Below, in pieces: positions 18,501 through 27,571 of a stretch of DNA of 54,726 nt (its first letter is position 1; each line of letters opens with the position of its first letter). A model generated the notes under the pieces. The model saw only the letters and a list, made by a program, of their open reading frames with translations, did not search any database and was not told the origin of the DNA. This stretch comes from Halomonas llamarensis (lineage in GTDB: Bacteria > Pseudomonadota > Gammaproteobacteria > Pseudomonadales > Halomonadaceae). The stretch is from positions 1 through 54,726 of the forward strand of contig NZ_JAMJPJ010000023.1 of the NCBI RefSeq assembly GCF_023555005.1, given 5' to 3'. A program made the position numbers and the translations under genes.

Positions 18501-20882
18501 ATGAAATTTTCTGAACAGTGGCTGCGCGAGTGGGTGTCTCCGCAGCTGGATACGCAAGCCGTTGCTGACCAAATTACCATGGCAGGTCTGGAGGTCGATG
18601 CTGTTGAGCCTGTTGCTGCTGCATTTAATGGCGTAGTAGTCGCTGAAGTGCTTACGAAAGAGCAGCATCCCGATGCGGATAAACTCAGTATCTGCACGGT
18701 CAATGATGGTTCAGCCGAACCGGTTCAGGTAGTATGTGGTGCTCCTAATGTAGTGATTGGCCAAAAAGTACCTTTCGCGCAAGTTGGTGGTGTTCTTCCC
18801 GGTGACTTCAAAATTAAAAAAGCCAAACTTCGTGGCGTTGAATCGCGCGGCATGATCTGTTCTGAATCAGAGTTGGGACTTGTGGGTGACACCTCCCCCG
18901 GTATTTTTGTACTACCCTCCAATGCACTCACGGGAGAGGACTTTCGCGTCTATATGGGGCTTGATGATAGCACCATTGACGTTGATTTGACGCCTAACCG
19001 CGGTGATTGCTTAAGCCTTAAAGGTTTGGCACGTGAGGTGGGGGTGCTTAACCGTTTAGCAGTGAATGGGCCAGTATGTGAGAGCGTCTCCGTCGCCTTC
19101 GGTGACACTTTCCCGGTGACCATTGAAGCTCCAGAGCATTGCCCACGTTACATCGGTCGGTTAATCCGCAATGTCAACGTTAATGTGGTGACGCCTCTGT
19201 GGATGGTTGAGCGCTTGCGTCGTAGCGGTATTCGCTCGATTGATCCCGTTGTGGATGTCACCAACTATGTGATGTTGGAACTGGGGCAACCGCTTCATGC
19301 GTATGACCGTGACAATCTTCACGGTGGAGTGGTGGTGCGCCTAGCCAAGGACGGTGAGAGTATAACATTGTTGGATGGACAGAATGTCGCACTGCGCCCG
19401 GAGACGCTGCTGATTGCTGACCAGAACGGCCCGTTAGCGATGGCCGGAGTGATGGGGGGCGAAAACTCTGGTGTTAGCTCTGACACTCAGACAATTTTCT
19501 TAGAGTCCGCATTTTTTACCCCATTAGCGATTGCAGGACAGGCTCGCTCTTACGGCTTGCACACGGATGCCTCGCACCGTTTTGAACGTGGTGTGGATCC
19601 TGATTTAACCGCTGAGGCCATTGAGCGGGCAACACGCCTTCTGCTGGATATTTGCGGCGGGGAGGCGGGGCCGCTAAACGAAGTGAAAAGCGATACGCAC
19701 TTGCCTGAAGAGCGGTGTATCAATTTTCGAGCAGAGCGGCTGTGTGACGCGTTGAGTAAATCCCTCCCTCAGCAAGAAGTCACCGATATTTTACAACGCC
19801 TTGGGCTAAAGGTTGATGTCACGGAAAAGGGCTGGGATGTTGAGGTGCCGAGTTGGCGTTTTGATATCGCCATTGAAGAAGATTTGATAGAAGAAGTTGC
19901 GCGTATTCATGGTTACAACAACCTTCCGATTCGTCGACCAGCAGCGCGCTTAGCGCTTCGTGCCAACGATGAAGCGCGTGTTACACAACCTCAGCTACGC
20001 CATCAAATGGTGGCCCGTGGTTATCAAGAAGCGGTGACCTACAGCTTTGTTGCCCCGGAATTGCAAGCTACACTGCTGCCTGAGGCAGTCTCACCAAAGC
20101 TTGCTAACCCCATTTCAGCCGACCTCTCTGTGATGCGAGCAAGTTTGTTTCCTGGCTTGGTGCGTGCATTAGAGCACAACCTTAACCGGCAACAGATGCG
20201 GGTACGTCTATTTGAAACCGGACTGGTGTTTAACGGCGACCTTGATAGCTTAAGTCAAACGCCGATGCTTGGCGCTATTGCTTGTGGTACCCGCTATCCG
20301 GAAGGGTGGGCTGGTGGGCGTGATGAAATCGATTTCTATGATCTTAAAAGTGACTTAGAAAGTTTGATCGCGTTAGGAGGAGATACACAAGCGTGGCGTT
20401 TTGAGTCGTCAGACCATCCTTCGCTTCATCCAGGACAGTGTGCCAAAGTAATGCACAATGATCGTGAGGTTGGTTGGATTGGGACCTTGCACCCGCAAAT
20501 TCGTGCGAGATTAGGACTTAAAGTCGACGCGTTAATGTTTGAAGTCCGCCTTGATGCATTAAGCGAAGGAGCGATTCCGGCTTTTGAGCCGCTTTCGCGT
20601 CAACCAGAAGTGCGCCGAGATCTTGCTTTCATTGTCGATGAAACGGTCCCCGTCCAGGTGTTGCTTGATGTGGCGACACAGCAAGCGGGTGAGCATGTCA
20701 AGCAGGTGAATCTATTTGATGTTTACGCCGGGAAAGGTGTGGTCGAAGGGCATAAGAGTATTGCATTAGGCTTGACCTGGCAGCATCCATCGCGCACGCT
20801 AAATGATGATGAAATCAATCAGTTGGTAATTGCTATCGTCGCGCAGGTGCGCAGTGAATTCAATGCAGAGTTGCGCAGTTAG
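18501..20882 (+). CDS. pheT: phenylalanyl-tRNA synthetase beta subunit
   Basis: The 793-residue beta subunit holds tRNA recognition and editing functions. Domains in order: N-terminal and tRNA-binding OB fold (about 1-150, HPDADKLSICTVN), B3/B4 editing domain (about 210-380, DVTNYVMLELGQPLHAYD), B5 domain, a catalytic-like core, and the C-terminal ferredoxin-fold anticodon-binding domain (RQPEVRRDLAFIVDE). The start at 18501 (MKFSEQWLREWV) is the family start and has AGGA upstream; the frame is open further upstream inside pheS but is not used. Confidence 0.97.
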   Translation: MKFSEQWLREWVSPQLDTQAVADQITMAGLEVDAVEPVAAAFNGVVVAEVLTKEQHPDADKLSICTVNDGSAEPVQVVCGAPNVVIGQKVPFAQVGGVLPGDFKIKKAKLRGVESRGMICSESELGLVGDTSPGIFVLPSNALTGEDFRVYMGLDDSTIDVDLTPNRGDCLSLKGLAREVGVLNRLAVNGPVCESVSVAFGDTFPVTIEAPEHCPRYIGRLIRNVNVNVVTPLWMVERLRRSGIRSIDPVVDVTNYVMLELGQPLHAYDRDNLHGGVVVRLAKDGESITLLDGQNVALRPETLLIADQNGPLAMAGVMGGENSGVSSDTQTIFLESAFFTPLAIAGQARSYGLHTDASHRFERGVDPDLTAEAIERATRLLLDICGGEAGPLNEVKSDTHLPEERCINFRAERLCDALSKSLPQQEVTDILQRLGLKVDVTEKGWDVEVPSWRFDIAIEEDLIEEVARIHGYNNLPIRRPAARLALRANDEARVTQPQLRHQMVARGYQEAVTYSFVAPELQATLLPEAVSPKLANPISADLSVMRASLFPGLVRALEHNLNRQQMRVRLFETGLVFNGDLDSLSQTPMLGAIACGTRYPEGWAGGRDEIDFYDLKSDLESLIALGGDTQAWRFESSDHPSLHPGQCAKVMHNDREVGWIGTLHPQIRARLGLKVDALMFEVRLDALSEGAIPAFEPLSRQPEVRRDLAFIVDETVPVQVLLDVATQQAGEHVKQVNLFDVYAGKGVVEGHKSIALGLTWQHPSRTLNDDEINQLVIAIVAQVRSEFNAELRS

Positions 20883-20963
20883 GCATCTTCAGCTAAGGCT
20901 GTTAATGAAATAAGTGCGGTGCCTTCTGCCTTTGACCGAGCATTTGTTACAAGGAGAAGCCTT

Positions 20964-21257
20964 ATGGGTGCGTTGACCAAAGCGGAGCTCGCGGAGCATT
21001 TACACGCAGAGCTGTCACTCTCAAAGCGAGAAGCGAAAGCCATGGTTGAAGCTTTCTTTGACGAAATCCGCGCCTGCCTACGTGAGAACGAGCAGGTTAA
21101 ATTATCCGGTTTTGGTAATTTTGATCTGCGTGATAAACGTGAGCGGCCAGGGCGCAATCCAAAAACGGGCGAGGAGATTCCGATTTCTGCTCGCCGGGTG
21201 GTGACCTTCCGACCAGGGCAAAAGCTCAGGCAGCAAGTCGAGCATTATAGCGATTGA
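20964..21257 (+). CDS. ihfA: integration host factor alpha subunit
   Basis: A 97-residue DNA-bending protein of the HU/IHF family. [13 protein letters not shown], the beta-arm [20 protein letters not shown] and the position right after pheT all identify IHF alpha, which pairs with IHF beta to bend DNA at specific sites. The start at 20964 has AAGGAG seven bases upstream. It can be read from pheT or from a promoter inside it. A small inverted repeat (21277-21290) and a terminator follow. Confidence 0.96.
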   Translation: MGALTKAELAEHLHAELSLSKREAKAMVEAFFDEIRACLRENEQVKLSGFGNFDLRDKRERPGRNPKTGEEIPISARRVVTFRPGQKLRQQVEHYSD

Positions 21258-21313
21258 TTAGGGTTTATGAGGTCCGCGCTAATGTTAGCGAAGGTCAAGG
21301 GTTAGTGATTTTC

Positions 21314-21340
21314 AAAGAGTGCCTTGCTGGCACTCTTTTT
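21314..21340 (+). terminator. terminator after ihfA
   Basis: A 10-bp stem (AAAGAGTGCC with GGCACTCTTT) with a TTGCT loop and trailing T's lies 56 bases after ihfA. A second T-run (GGCTTTTTTTGC) follows. It may also act on the convergent DUF2788 gene. Confidence 0.85.
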
Positions 21341-21370
21341 GGCGGCTTTTTTTGCTATGGCATTACATGA

Positions 21371-21580
21371 TTACCCGCCAGCATTGCCTTCTATTAGCCA
21401 CGTAATGACGACTTTAAATACGTACCCTAACATACCGGCGCCGAGTACAATAAAAAGCATGAAGGTGCCGAAACGCCCAGCGTTCGACTTTTTGGCTAAA
21501 TCCCAGATAATAAAGCACATAAACAAGATTAAACCGCCGATCATGATCGGCGTTATCCACGTTTCAAACGTTTGTTGCAT
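21371..21580 (-). CDS. DUF2788 family small membrane protein
   Basis: A 69-residue protein with two membrane spans (about 9-27 and 42-62). The stretch IIWDLAKKSNAGRFGTFMLF is the hallmark of DUF2788, whose function is unknown. The start at 21580 is chosen because AAGGA lies six bases upstream; the frame extends to 21655 but without a ribosome site. It converges with ihfA and diverges from the flavodoxin gene. Confidence 0.8.
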   Translation of the reverse strand: MQQTFETWITPIMIGGLILFMCFIIWDLAKKSNAGRFGTFMLFIVLGAGMLGYVFKVVITWLIEGNAGG

Positions 21581-21712
21581 ACGTTTTCCTTGGAATGTTT
21601 CTGGTTGAAGGCGTGCGTCTTTTTGCAGGGTCGTGTTAATATTTGACCAAATCAATCAGGTATTTGTCGACTTATTAGTTGGCACTGTGACATTTTGACA
21701 GAGGGGGTGATA

Positions 21713-22177
21713 ATGCCAAATGTCAATATTTTGGTAGGTACGATGTATGGCGGTGCTTTAGATGTGGCAGAACAAGTGAAGCCGCAGTTTGTAGAGGCAG
21801 GTTATGGCGTTGAAATCATCGAACAGCCCACACTGAATGATCTTACTCAGTCGGCAGAAAGCTTGACGCTTTTTTGTGTTTCAACTACTGGTAGCGGTGA
21901 TTTTCCTGGGAATTTCGTCAACTTTACACGTCAGCTAACGGAGCAAAGCCCATCTCTTACCACACTACGTTATGGCTTGATTGCGCTCGGCGACAGCTCC
22001 TATGGTGAAACTTTTTGCGGTGCGGGGCGTGCGCTTGACGCGTTGTTAGAAGACCGCGGTGCAGTGCGTTTGGGTGAAAGGCTAGAAATTGATGCCATGG
22101 AGACGTTTATGGCAGATGATGCAGCGGTGCCGTGGGTTGAAGAATGGATAGAAGTACAAAAGCTAAAGGTAGCTTAA
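21713..22177 (+). CDS. MioC-like flavodoxin
   Basis: A 154-residue single-domain flavodoxin-like protein that should bind FMN and carry electrons. The phosphate loop is VGTMYGGALDVAE (the usual T/S-x-T-G-x-T is relaxed), followed by STTGSGDFPGNF and LIALGDSSYGETFCGAGRALDALL, as in MioC and the FMN domain of sulfite reductase. Partners are not shown by the sequence. A strong GAGGGGGTGA site precedes ATG 21713. The next gene starts two bases after its stop, so the two are translationally linked. Confidence 0.85.
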   Translation: MPNVNILVGTMYGGALDVAEQVKPQFVEAGYGVEIIEQPTLNDLTQSAESLTLFCVSTTGSGDFPGNFVNFTRQLTEQSPSLTTLRYGLIALGDSSYGETFCGAGRALDALLEDRGAVRLGERLEIDAMETFMADDAAVPWVEEWIEVQKLKVA

Positions 22178-22179
22178 GC

Positions 22180-22551
22180 ATGACGCCTGCTACAATGTTT
22201 ACTCCTGAACGCATGAGTGTGGCACTTGGCCTTTGTGTTGTGATGTTAGCCACATTGCCGCGCTACATAGCCGGAGGGCATGATACTCATCAGTCACTTT
22301 TGCTAATGGCGAGTGCTGCCGTGCTGGCTTTAGTGGTCATTCAATGGCGCTTTTTAACCTCTGCAGCACGTCAGCGCTTACCTTTATTGCTAGGCAAGCT
22401 TGCGCTCTGGCTGCTGCTAGGAATAGCCATTATGGCGTTATGGCACAGCTTGATGAGCGATTGGTTTAGCTGGGAATTACTACTGTCTCATGGGACGACA
22501 TTAGGGCTTTTAATCCATTCATTGAGTCTGTGGCGTAGCGTAAAAAGCTAA
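22180..22551 (+). CDS. small integral membrane protein, unknown
   Basis: A 123-residue hydrophobic protein with about four membrane spans (about 12-30, 40-56, 66-87 and 98-113), no signal peptidase site and no recognised motif. It begins two bases after the MioC-like stop codon, so it is probably co-translated with the flavodoxin and could be a membrane partner for it. That is an inference from spacing only. Confidence 0.65.
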   Translation: MTPATMFTPERMSVALGLCVVMLATLPRYIAGGHDTHQSLLLMASAAVLALVVIQWRFLTSAARQRLPLLLGKLALWLLLGIAIMALWHSLMSDWFSWELLLSHGTTLGLLIHSLSLWRSVKS

Positions 22552-22586
22552 GGTATTACTTCTTAAAGGCTTTTCCAAACTAATTT

Positions 22587-22605
22587 ACATGCTTTATAAG
22601 CATGT
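22587..22605. other. hairpin between convergent genes
   Basis: ACATGCTT and AAGCATGT form a perfect 8-bp stem around TAT between the membrane-protein gene and the convergent c-di-GMP gene. There is no T-run on either side, so it is a weak terminator candidate at best. Confidence 0.35.
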
Positions 22606-22657
22606 GGGACGGATAAGAGGGCAGTAGGTAAGCATGGTTATTAGCGTTCTCTAAGCT

Positions 22658-25165
22658 TCATGATCGTTTAAGTGGGTACTGCTTAAGGTTCATAATAAAG
22701 GTATCGGCGTCCACGGGGTAACCGGTATAAAAACCTTGGATCGTATCGATAGCATAATTACCCAGTATCGCCCATTGTTTTTCGCTTTCGACACCTTCGG
22801 CAACGACGCTAAGCCCTAGCTCCTGCGCCATGCTAGCAATTGCGGCGATGATGGGCCGGCTGCTTTGGTTTGGGTCGTCAAGGGCTTCGATAAAACTGCG
22901 GTCGATTTTCAAGCTGTGGGCGGGAATATGCTGCAAGTAGCTTAGCGATGAGTAACCAGTGCCAAAGTCGTCGAGTGCGATACGACAACCTAACTCGCTC
23001 AAATTGGTTAGGATCTCAATGCCTTGTGCTTGTTTGTTGAGCAGTAGGCTCTCGGTAAGCTCAAAAGTAATCAATTTAGGTGGGATGCCAGCATCCGCGA
23101 GTTTTTGTTCCACGTGTTGAACAAAGCTGCTTTGCCAAAATTGTGCCGCCGATAAGTTGATAGCGACTGGCATCACCTCAAAGCCTTGCTGCTGCCACTG
23201 GCATATATCGCTAATGACGTTGTCGAGTACGCGCTCACCCAGTAACAAAATTAACCCCGACCGTTCTGCTAAAGGGATGAAATCGCCGGGCGGTATGACG
23301 CCACGTGTAGGGTGTTGCCAACGGACCAGTGCTTCCGCGCTGACAGTAAGCCTTGTCTCGCGGCTCACAAGTGGTTGATACGCCATGAAAAGCCCTTCGC
23401 CTGTATCGAGGATAGTCCGCAACTCGGTTTCAAGCGTAAGGTGGTGCTGCATGGCGAGGTCCATTTCGCTGCGGTAGAGGCGATAGGTGTTTCGGCCCTC
23501 TTTTTTGGCACGATACATGGCAGCATCGGCATTTTGAATTAAGGTTTCTGAGTTATCACCATCATCTGGGTAGAGGCTTACCCCTAAGCTGCACCCAATA
23601 CGGAATGTATTATTGTTAATACAATAGGGAGCACTGACGGTATCGATCAAGCGCTGAGCGATTCGAGTTGCTTCGGAGAAATCGCCAATACCGGGTAGTA
23701 GGGCAATAAACTCATCGCCACCTAAACGCGCAAGCGTGTCGTCCTCACGCAGTTTTTCTTGCATTCGTTCAGATGCTTGAAGTAGCAATTCATCGCCAAT
23801 GGCATGCCCCAGCGTGTCATTGACTTGTTTGAAATGATCAAGGTCGATAAAAATAACGGCTAGCGGCTCGCTTGAACGATGTGCGTGTCGAATCGCCAAG
23901 GTAATGCGGTCTTCAAGTAGTCGGCGGTTAGGGAGTCGCGTTAAAGCATCGTAGTAGGCAAGATGGCGAATTTGTTGTTCGTTTTCGCGAATATGGGTGA
24001 TATCGGTAAATAACCCTGCGTAATGCTGTGTTTCACCGTCATCATTGGTAATCGCGGTAATGGTTAATAGCTCAAGGTAGAGCTCACCCGTTTTCTTGCG
24101 ATTCCATACTTCTCCGCGCCAATAGCCATGCGCTTTAAGGGTGTTCCACATCTGTTGGTAGAAGGCATCGTCTTGCCGACCGGAGGAGAGAACGCGAGGC
24201 GTTTTACCCACCACTTCTTCTAGCGAATACCCCGTCACATGCGTAAACGCAGAGTTGATAAACTCAATACGTGTCGCAGCGTCAGTGATGACAATACCCT
24301 CAAGTGAGGAGTCGATTACGCGTTCAGCCAGTTGCAGGTGTTGTCGTGAGGTCGCCAATGCAGAATCACGTTGCTCTAATGCCTGACGTAAATCTTGAAG
24401 GTATAGATGTTCAGCACCTGCCAGCATGTCACGAAAGCCAAGTAATCCGCTGACATTACCTTGTGGGTTAAGAACCGCGAGATGGCGAATTTGGTGATTA
24501 ATCAGAAGATCGCGGGCATGGATTAACGCTGCTTTTTCATCGATGGTAAGCAATGGTTGGCTGGCGAGTTCCGCAATTGGTGTGTTGCCCGGATGGCGGG
24601 CAATGAAGCGTACTAAGTCACGTTCGGTTAATATGCCTAATGAATTATCAAGTAGCACGACAGCCGCATCATGCTCTTGAAGGTGCATTTTTCGGGCTGC
24701 CGTAGCAAGCAGTATGTCGCCTGAGAGCACAAGAGGTGCAGAGCGCATTGCGGCGTGTACTTCACGTAGACGTAAGTAGGGTTCAAGGCCTTGGTTTAGG
24801 GCAACGTCGGTTTGCGATAAAATACCGACTGGTAAATCATCGGTGTCGATTACCAGCAAGTGGCGCCGGCGAAGTGACTGAAGTTGTAGCGCTGCTTCAC
24901 CAAGGGTCAGGTGAGCATAAATGCTAGCAACTGGATGGCTCATACGCTGGGAGATAGGTTGGCGTACTGCATCGAAATCGCCAAAGTCGATATTTATCGC
25001 GTCGTGTTCTGTCCAAATGCCTACAGCGCGTTCATTTTCCATCACAAGAATTGAGCTACAATGGCGCTCCGCCATGCGTTTTGCAGCCTCGCAAAGTGGC
25101 GTATCAGGAGCGCACTGAAGAATGCCGGTTTGCATGACCCGCGAAATAGATAAATCTTGACTCAT
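22658..25165 (-). CDS. CBS-PAS-GGDEF-EAL cyclic-di-GMP signalling protein
   Basis: An 835-residue soluble protein. Two CBS-domain pairs (about 1-255) suggest sensing of an adenine nucleotide, and a PAS domain (about 277-395) a further signal. The GGDEF domain (about 400-563) keeps the catalytic RLGGDEF and an inhibitory RxxD site (REDD) five residues before it. The EAL domain (about 573-830) keeps EALVRW, the Asn of INLSAAQF, ELTES, DDFGTGYSS, KIDRSF and EGVE, so both cyclase and phosphodiesterase activities look intact. No membrane span is present. The start may be ATG 25165 or GTG 25180; neither has a clear ribosome site. Confidence 0.9.
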   Translation of the reverse strand: MSQDLSISRVMQTGILQCAPDTPLCEAAKRMAERHCSSILVMENERAVGIWTEHDAINIDFGDFDAVRQPISQRMSHPVASIYAHLTLGEAALQLQSLRRRHLLVIDTDDLPVGILSQTDVALNQGLEPYLRLREVHAAMRSAPLVLSGDILLATAARKMHLQEHDAAVVLLDNSLGILTERDLVRFIARHPGNTPIAELASQPLLTIDEKAALIHARDLLINHQIRHLAVLNPQGNVSGLLGFRDMLAGAEHLYLQDLRQALEQRDSALATSRQHLQLAERVIDSSLEGIVITDAATRIEFINSAFTHVTGYSLEEVVGKTPRVLSSGRQDDAFYQQMWNTLKAHGYWRGEVWNRKKTGELYLELLTITAITNDDGETQHYAGLFTDITHIRENEQQIRHLAYYDALTRLPNRRLLEDRITLAIRHAHRSSEPLAVIFIDLDHFKQVNDTLGHAIGDELLLQASERMQEKLREDDTLARLGGDEFIALLPGIGDFSEATRIAQRLIDTVSAPYCINNNTFRIGCSLGVSLYPDDGDNSETLIQNADAAMYRAKKEGRNTYRLYRSEMDLAMQHHLTLETELRTILDTGEGLFMAYQPLVSRETRLTVSAEALVRWQHPTRGVIPPGDFIPLAERSGLILLLGERVLDNVISDICQWQQQGFEVMPVAINLSAAQFWQSSFVQHVEQKLADAGIPPKLITFELTESLLLNKQAQGIEILTNLSELGCRIALDDFGTGYSSLSYLQHIPAHSLKIDRSFIEALDDPNQSSRPIIAAIASMAQELGLSVVAEGVESEKQWAILGNYAIDTIQGFYTGYPVDADTFIMNLKQYPLKRS

Positions 25166-25438
25166 AAGAAACGACAACACGTGGCATAAGATAATAGATA
25201 TAATGCTCAGATTAACACGTTGGTGCTAACTGCAAAGCAATTCTCATCATCAGGTTTGATAAATTGAGTATAAAAGGGTGAGAAAGGTCCCTAGCAACGT
25301 GGTAAGCCCCTTGTAATTACCTATGCTGGCCCAATGTAGCGTGCAAGGCGCTTGCCACCATGCGCCAGGGTTCTTAAAATCGACCCTCTGAACATAATTT
25401 CGCAACTAACATAACGCCCAGCCGCTAGAGGACAATTC

Positions 25439-26782
25439 ATGCAAGTTTCCGTCGAGACGACCTCCCCAATCGAACGCCGCCTCACCATTCAAGTGCCGGC
25501 CGCTGAAATTGATGAGGCCGTCAGCACTCGCTTGAAAGACACCGCGAAAAACGTTCGCTTGAACGGATTCCGTAAAGGCCGGGTGCCAATGGCTGTGGTT
25601 CAACAGCGCTATGGTCAAGATGTTCGCAACGATGTTGTGGGCGAGTCGATGCGTGAACACTACGTACGTGCAATTACGGATGAAGAGCTGAATCCGGCAG
25701 GCTACCCAGAGATTGAAGCCACAGTTAACGAATCAGGTAAAGATCTGGAATTCGTAGCAAAGATGGAGGTGTATCCGCAAGTTGAACTTACCTCCATCGA
25801 AGGGACTGACGTTGAGCGTCCCGTCGTTGAAGTGACGGATGCTGATGTGGACGAAATGATTGAGACCCTGCGCAAGCAAAACGCAGATTGGGAAGAAGCA
25901 GATCGTCCGGCAGAAGAGGGTGATCAGGTCAAAATCGACTTCCAGGGTTACCTAGGCGACGAAGCGTTTGAAGGCGGTAGTGCTGAAGATCATTCGCTAG
26001 TGCTGGGGTCCAATAGCTTTATTCCAGGCTTCGAAGAGCAACTCATTGGTGCGAAAGCCGGTGATGAAAAGACAATTAATGTCACATTCCCGGATGAGTA
26101 CCAAGCAGAGCACCTAGCGGGGAAAGACGCCACGTTTAATGTCAAGGTACACAGTGTAAGTGGTCAGAAACTTCCGGAAGTTGACGCGGCTTTCATTGAG
26201 CGCTTTGGTGTTGAAGACGGCGATGAGGAGAAATTTCGCGCTGAAATCAAAAAGAACATGAGCCGTGAGGCAGAGCAAGCGGTTGATAACCGTGTCAAAC
26301 AGCAAGTGCTTGATGCGCTGAAAAAGATGAACGAGATTCCAGTACCTAGCGCGCTCGTCAAGCAAGAAACTGATGGCATGAAGCGTCAAGCCGCCCAACA
26401 GTTTGGCCTTGGCGAAGATTTCGATGTGAGTCAGCTTCCTGATGAGCTGTTTGCCGAACAAGCTAAAGGCCGCGTGCAGGTTGGCCTGCTGTTAGCTGAG
26501 GTGATCAAGTCAAATGAGCTTGACGCCAGCGACGATGAAATTAAAGCCAAAGTGGAAGAGCTGGCGGAACAGTATCAAGATCCGCAGCAAGTCGTTGACC
26601 ACTATATGAGCAACGACCAGCTCAAAACGCAGGTCAAGTCTGCGATTTTGGAAGAAAAAGCGGTCGATAAACTGCTTGAGCAAGCGAACGTAAATGACGT
26701 AGAAATGTCGTATCAGCAAGTATTGGCTGCGGCAAAGCAGGCTGAGCAAGGTGAAGATGAAGGTGATCAGGCAAGTGCCTAA
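25439..26782 (+). CDS. tig: trigger factor
   Basis: A 447-residue ribosome-bound chaperone with peptidyl-prolyl isomerase activity that meets nascent chains first. The N-terminal ribosome-binding domain holds NGFRKGRVPMAVVQQRYG (the GFRxGxxP signature), the FKBP-like domain is around 150-245 (EGDQVKIDFQGYLGDEAFEGG), and the C-terminal chaperone arms follow, ending in an acidic tail. It stands first in the tig-clpP-clpX-lon order, which is standard. The 273 bases upstream hold no gene and no convincing promoter. Confidence 0.97.
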   Translation: MQVSVETTSPIERRLTIQVPAAEIDEAVSTRLKDTAKNVRLNGFRKGRVPMAVVQQRYGQDVRNDVVGESMREHYVRAITDEELNPAGYPEIEATVNESGKDLEFVAKMEVYPQVELTSIEGTDVERPVVEVTDADVDEMIETLRKQNADWEEADRPAEEGDQVKIDFQGYLGDEAFEGGSAEDHSLVLGSNSFIPGFEEQLIGAKAGDEKTINVTFPDEYQAEHLAGKDATFNVKVHSVSGQKLPEVDAAFIERFGVEDGDEEKFRAEIKKNMSREAEQAVDNRVKQQVLDALKKMNEIPVPSALVKQETDGMKRQAAQQFGLGEDFDVSQLPDELFAEQAKGRVQVGLLLAEVIKSNELDASDDEIKAKVEELAEQYQDPQQVVDHYMSNDQLKTQVKSAILEEKAVDKLLEQANVNDVEMSYQQVLAAAKQAEQGEDEGDQASA

Positions 26783-26860
26783 TCATCTCATTCTGACCAC
26801 CTTTAGTAAGGTGCGCTGCTTGGCGGCGCATCTTCCCCCATCGGACGCAAGGAATCACTG

Positions 26861-27478
26861 ATGAGTGAATTTGATATTCAAAACGCCGGCGGTTTGGTGC
26901 CCATGGTGGTTGAACAAAGCGCCAAAGGGGAAAGATCTTACGATATATACTCACGGCTTTTAAAAGAGCGCGTCATCTTTTTGGTTGGCCCTGTGGAAGA
27001 CTACACCGCTAACTTGGTGGTTGCTCAGCTGCTCTTCCTGGAGTCGGAGAACCCGGATAAAGACATCCATCTCTATATTAATTCCCCAGGAGGCTCCGTT
27101 ACATCGGGCATGTCAATTTACGATACGATGCAGTTCGTAAAACCGGATATCTCAACCGTTTGTATCGGCCAAGCAGCAAGCATGGGGGCTCTCTTGCTTG
27201 CTGGCGGTGCAGCAGATAAACGTTTCTGCTTACCTAATTCACGGATGATGATTCATCAGCCGCTAGGTGGCTACCAGGGTCAAGCTTCTGATATTGAAAT
27301 TCATACTCGTGAGATTTTAGGTATTCGTGAGCGCTTGAATCAAATCCTGGCACACCATACCGGTCAGGAAATTGCTACAGTGTCACAAGATACCGACCGT
27401 GATAATTTTATGAGCGCAAATCAGGCTAAAGAGTATGGCTTGATTGACGCAGTGCTGGATAAGCGACCTACATCCTGA
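26861..27478 (+). CDS. clpP: ATP-dependent Clp protease proteolytic subunit
   Basis: A 205-residue serine peptidase that forms the double-heptamer chamber of Clp proteases. The catalytic triad is Ser107 (GQAASMGA), His132 (MMIHQP) and Asp181, with the same spacing as E. coli ClpP. The N-terminal residues up to about 20 are probably the propeptide removed on assembly. AAGGAA lies before the start. clpX follows 93 bases later. Confidence 0.98.
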   Translation: MSEFDIQNAGGLVPMVVEQSAKGERSYDIYSRLLKERVIFLVGPVEDYTANLVVAQLLFLESENPDKDIHLYINSPGGSVTSGMSIYDTMQFVKPDISTVCIGQAASMGALLLAGGAADKRFCLPNSRMMIHQPLGGYQGQASDIEIHTREILGIRERLNQILAHHTGQEIATVSQDTDRDNFMSANQAKEYGLIDAVLDKRPTS

Positions 27479-27534
27479 TAGCGTGACGGATATGCGCTTT
27501 ATAAGGTAGGTCTGCGCTTTTTAAACGAGCTTTC

Positions 27535-27552
27535 CGGCGGCAATTGCCGCCG
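27535..27552. other. 18-bp perfect palindrome between clpP and clpX
   Basis: CGGCGGCAATTGCCGCCG reads the same on both strands and lies 57 bases after clpP and 20 bases before clpX. As RNA it would fold into a hairpin with an AATT loop and no T-run. It may stabilise or process the clpP message or modulate clpX translation. Confidence 0.5.
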
Positions 27553-27571
27553 CAGTGATAGAGGTACGCGA

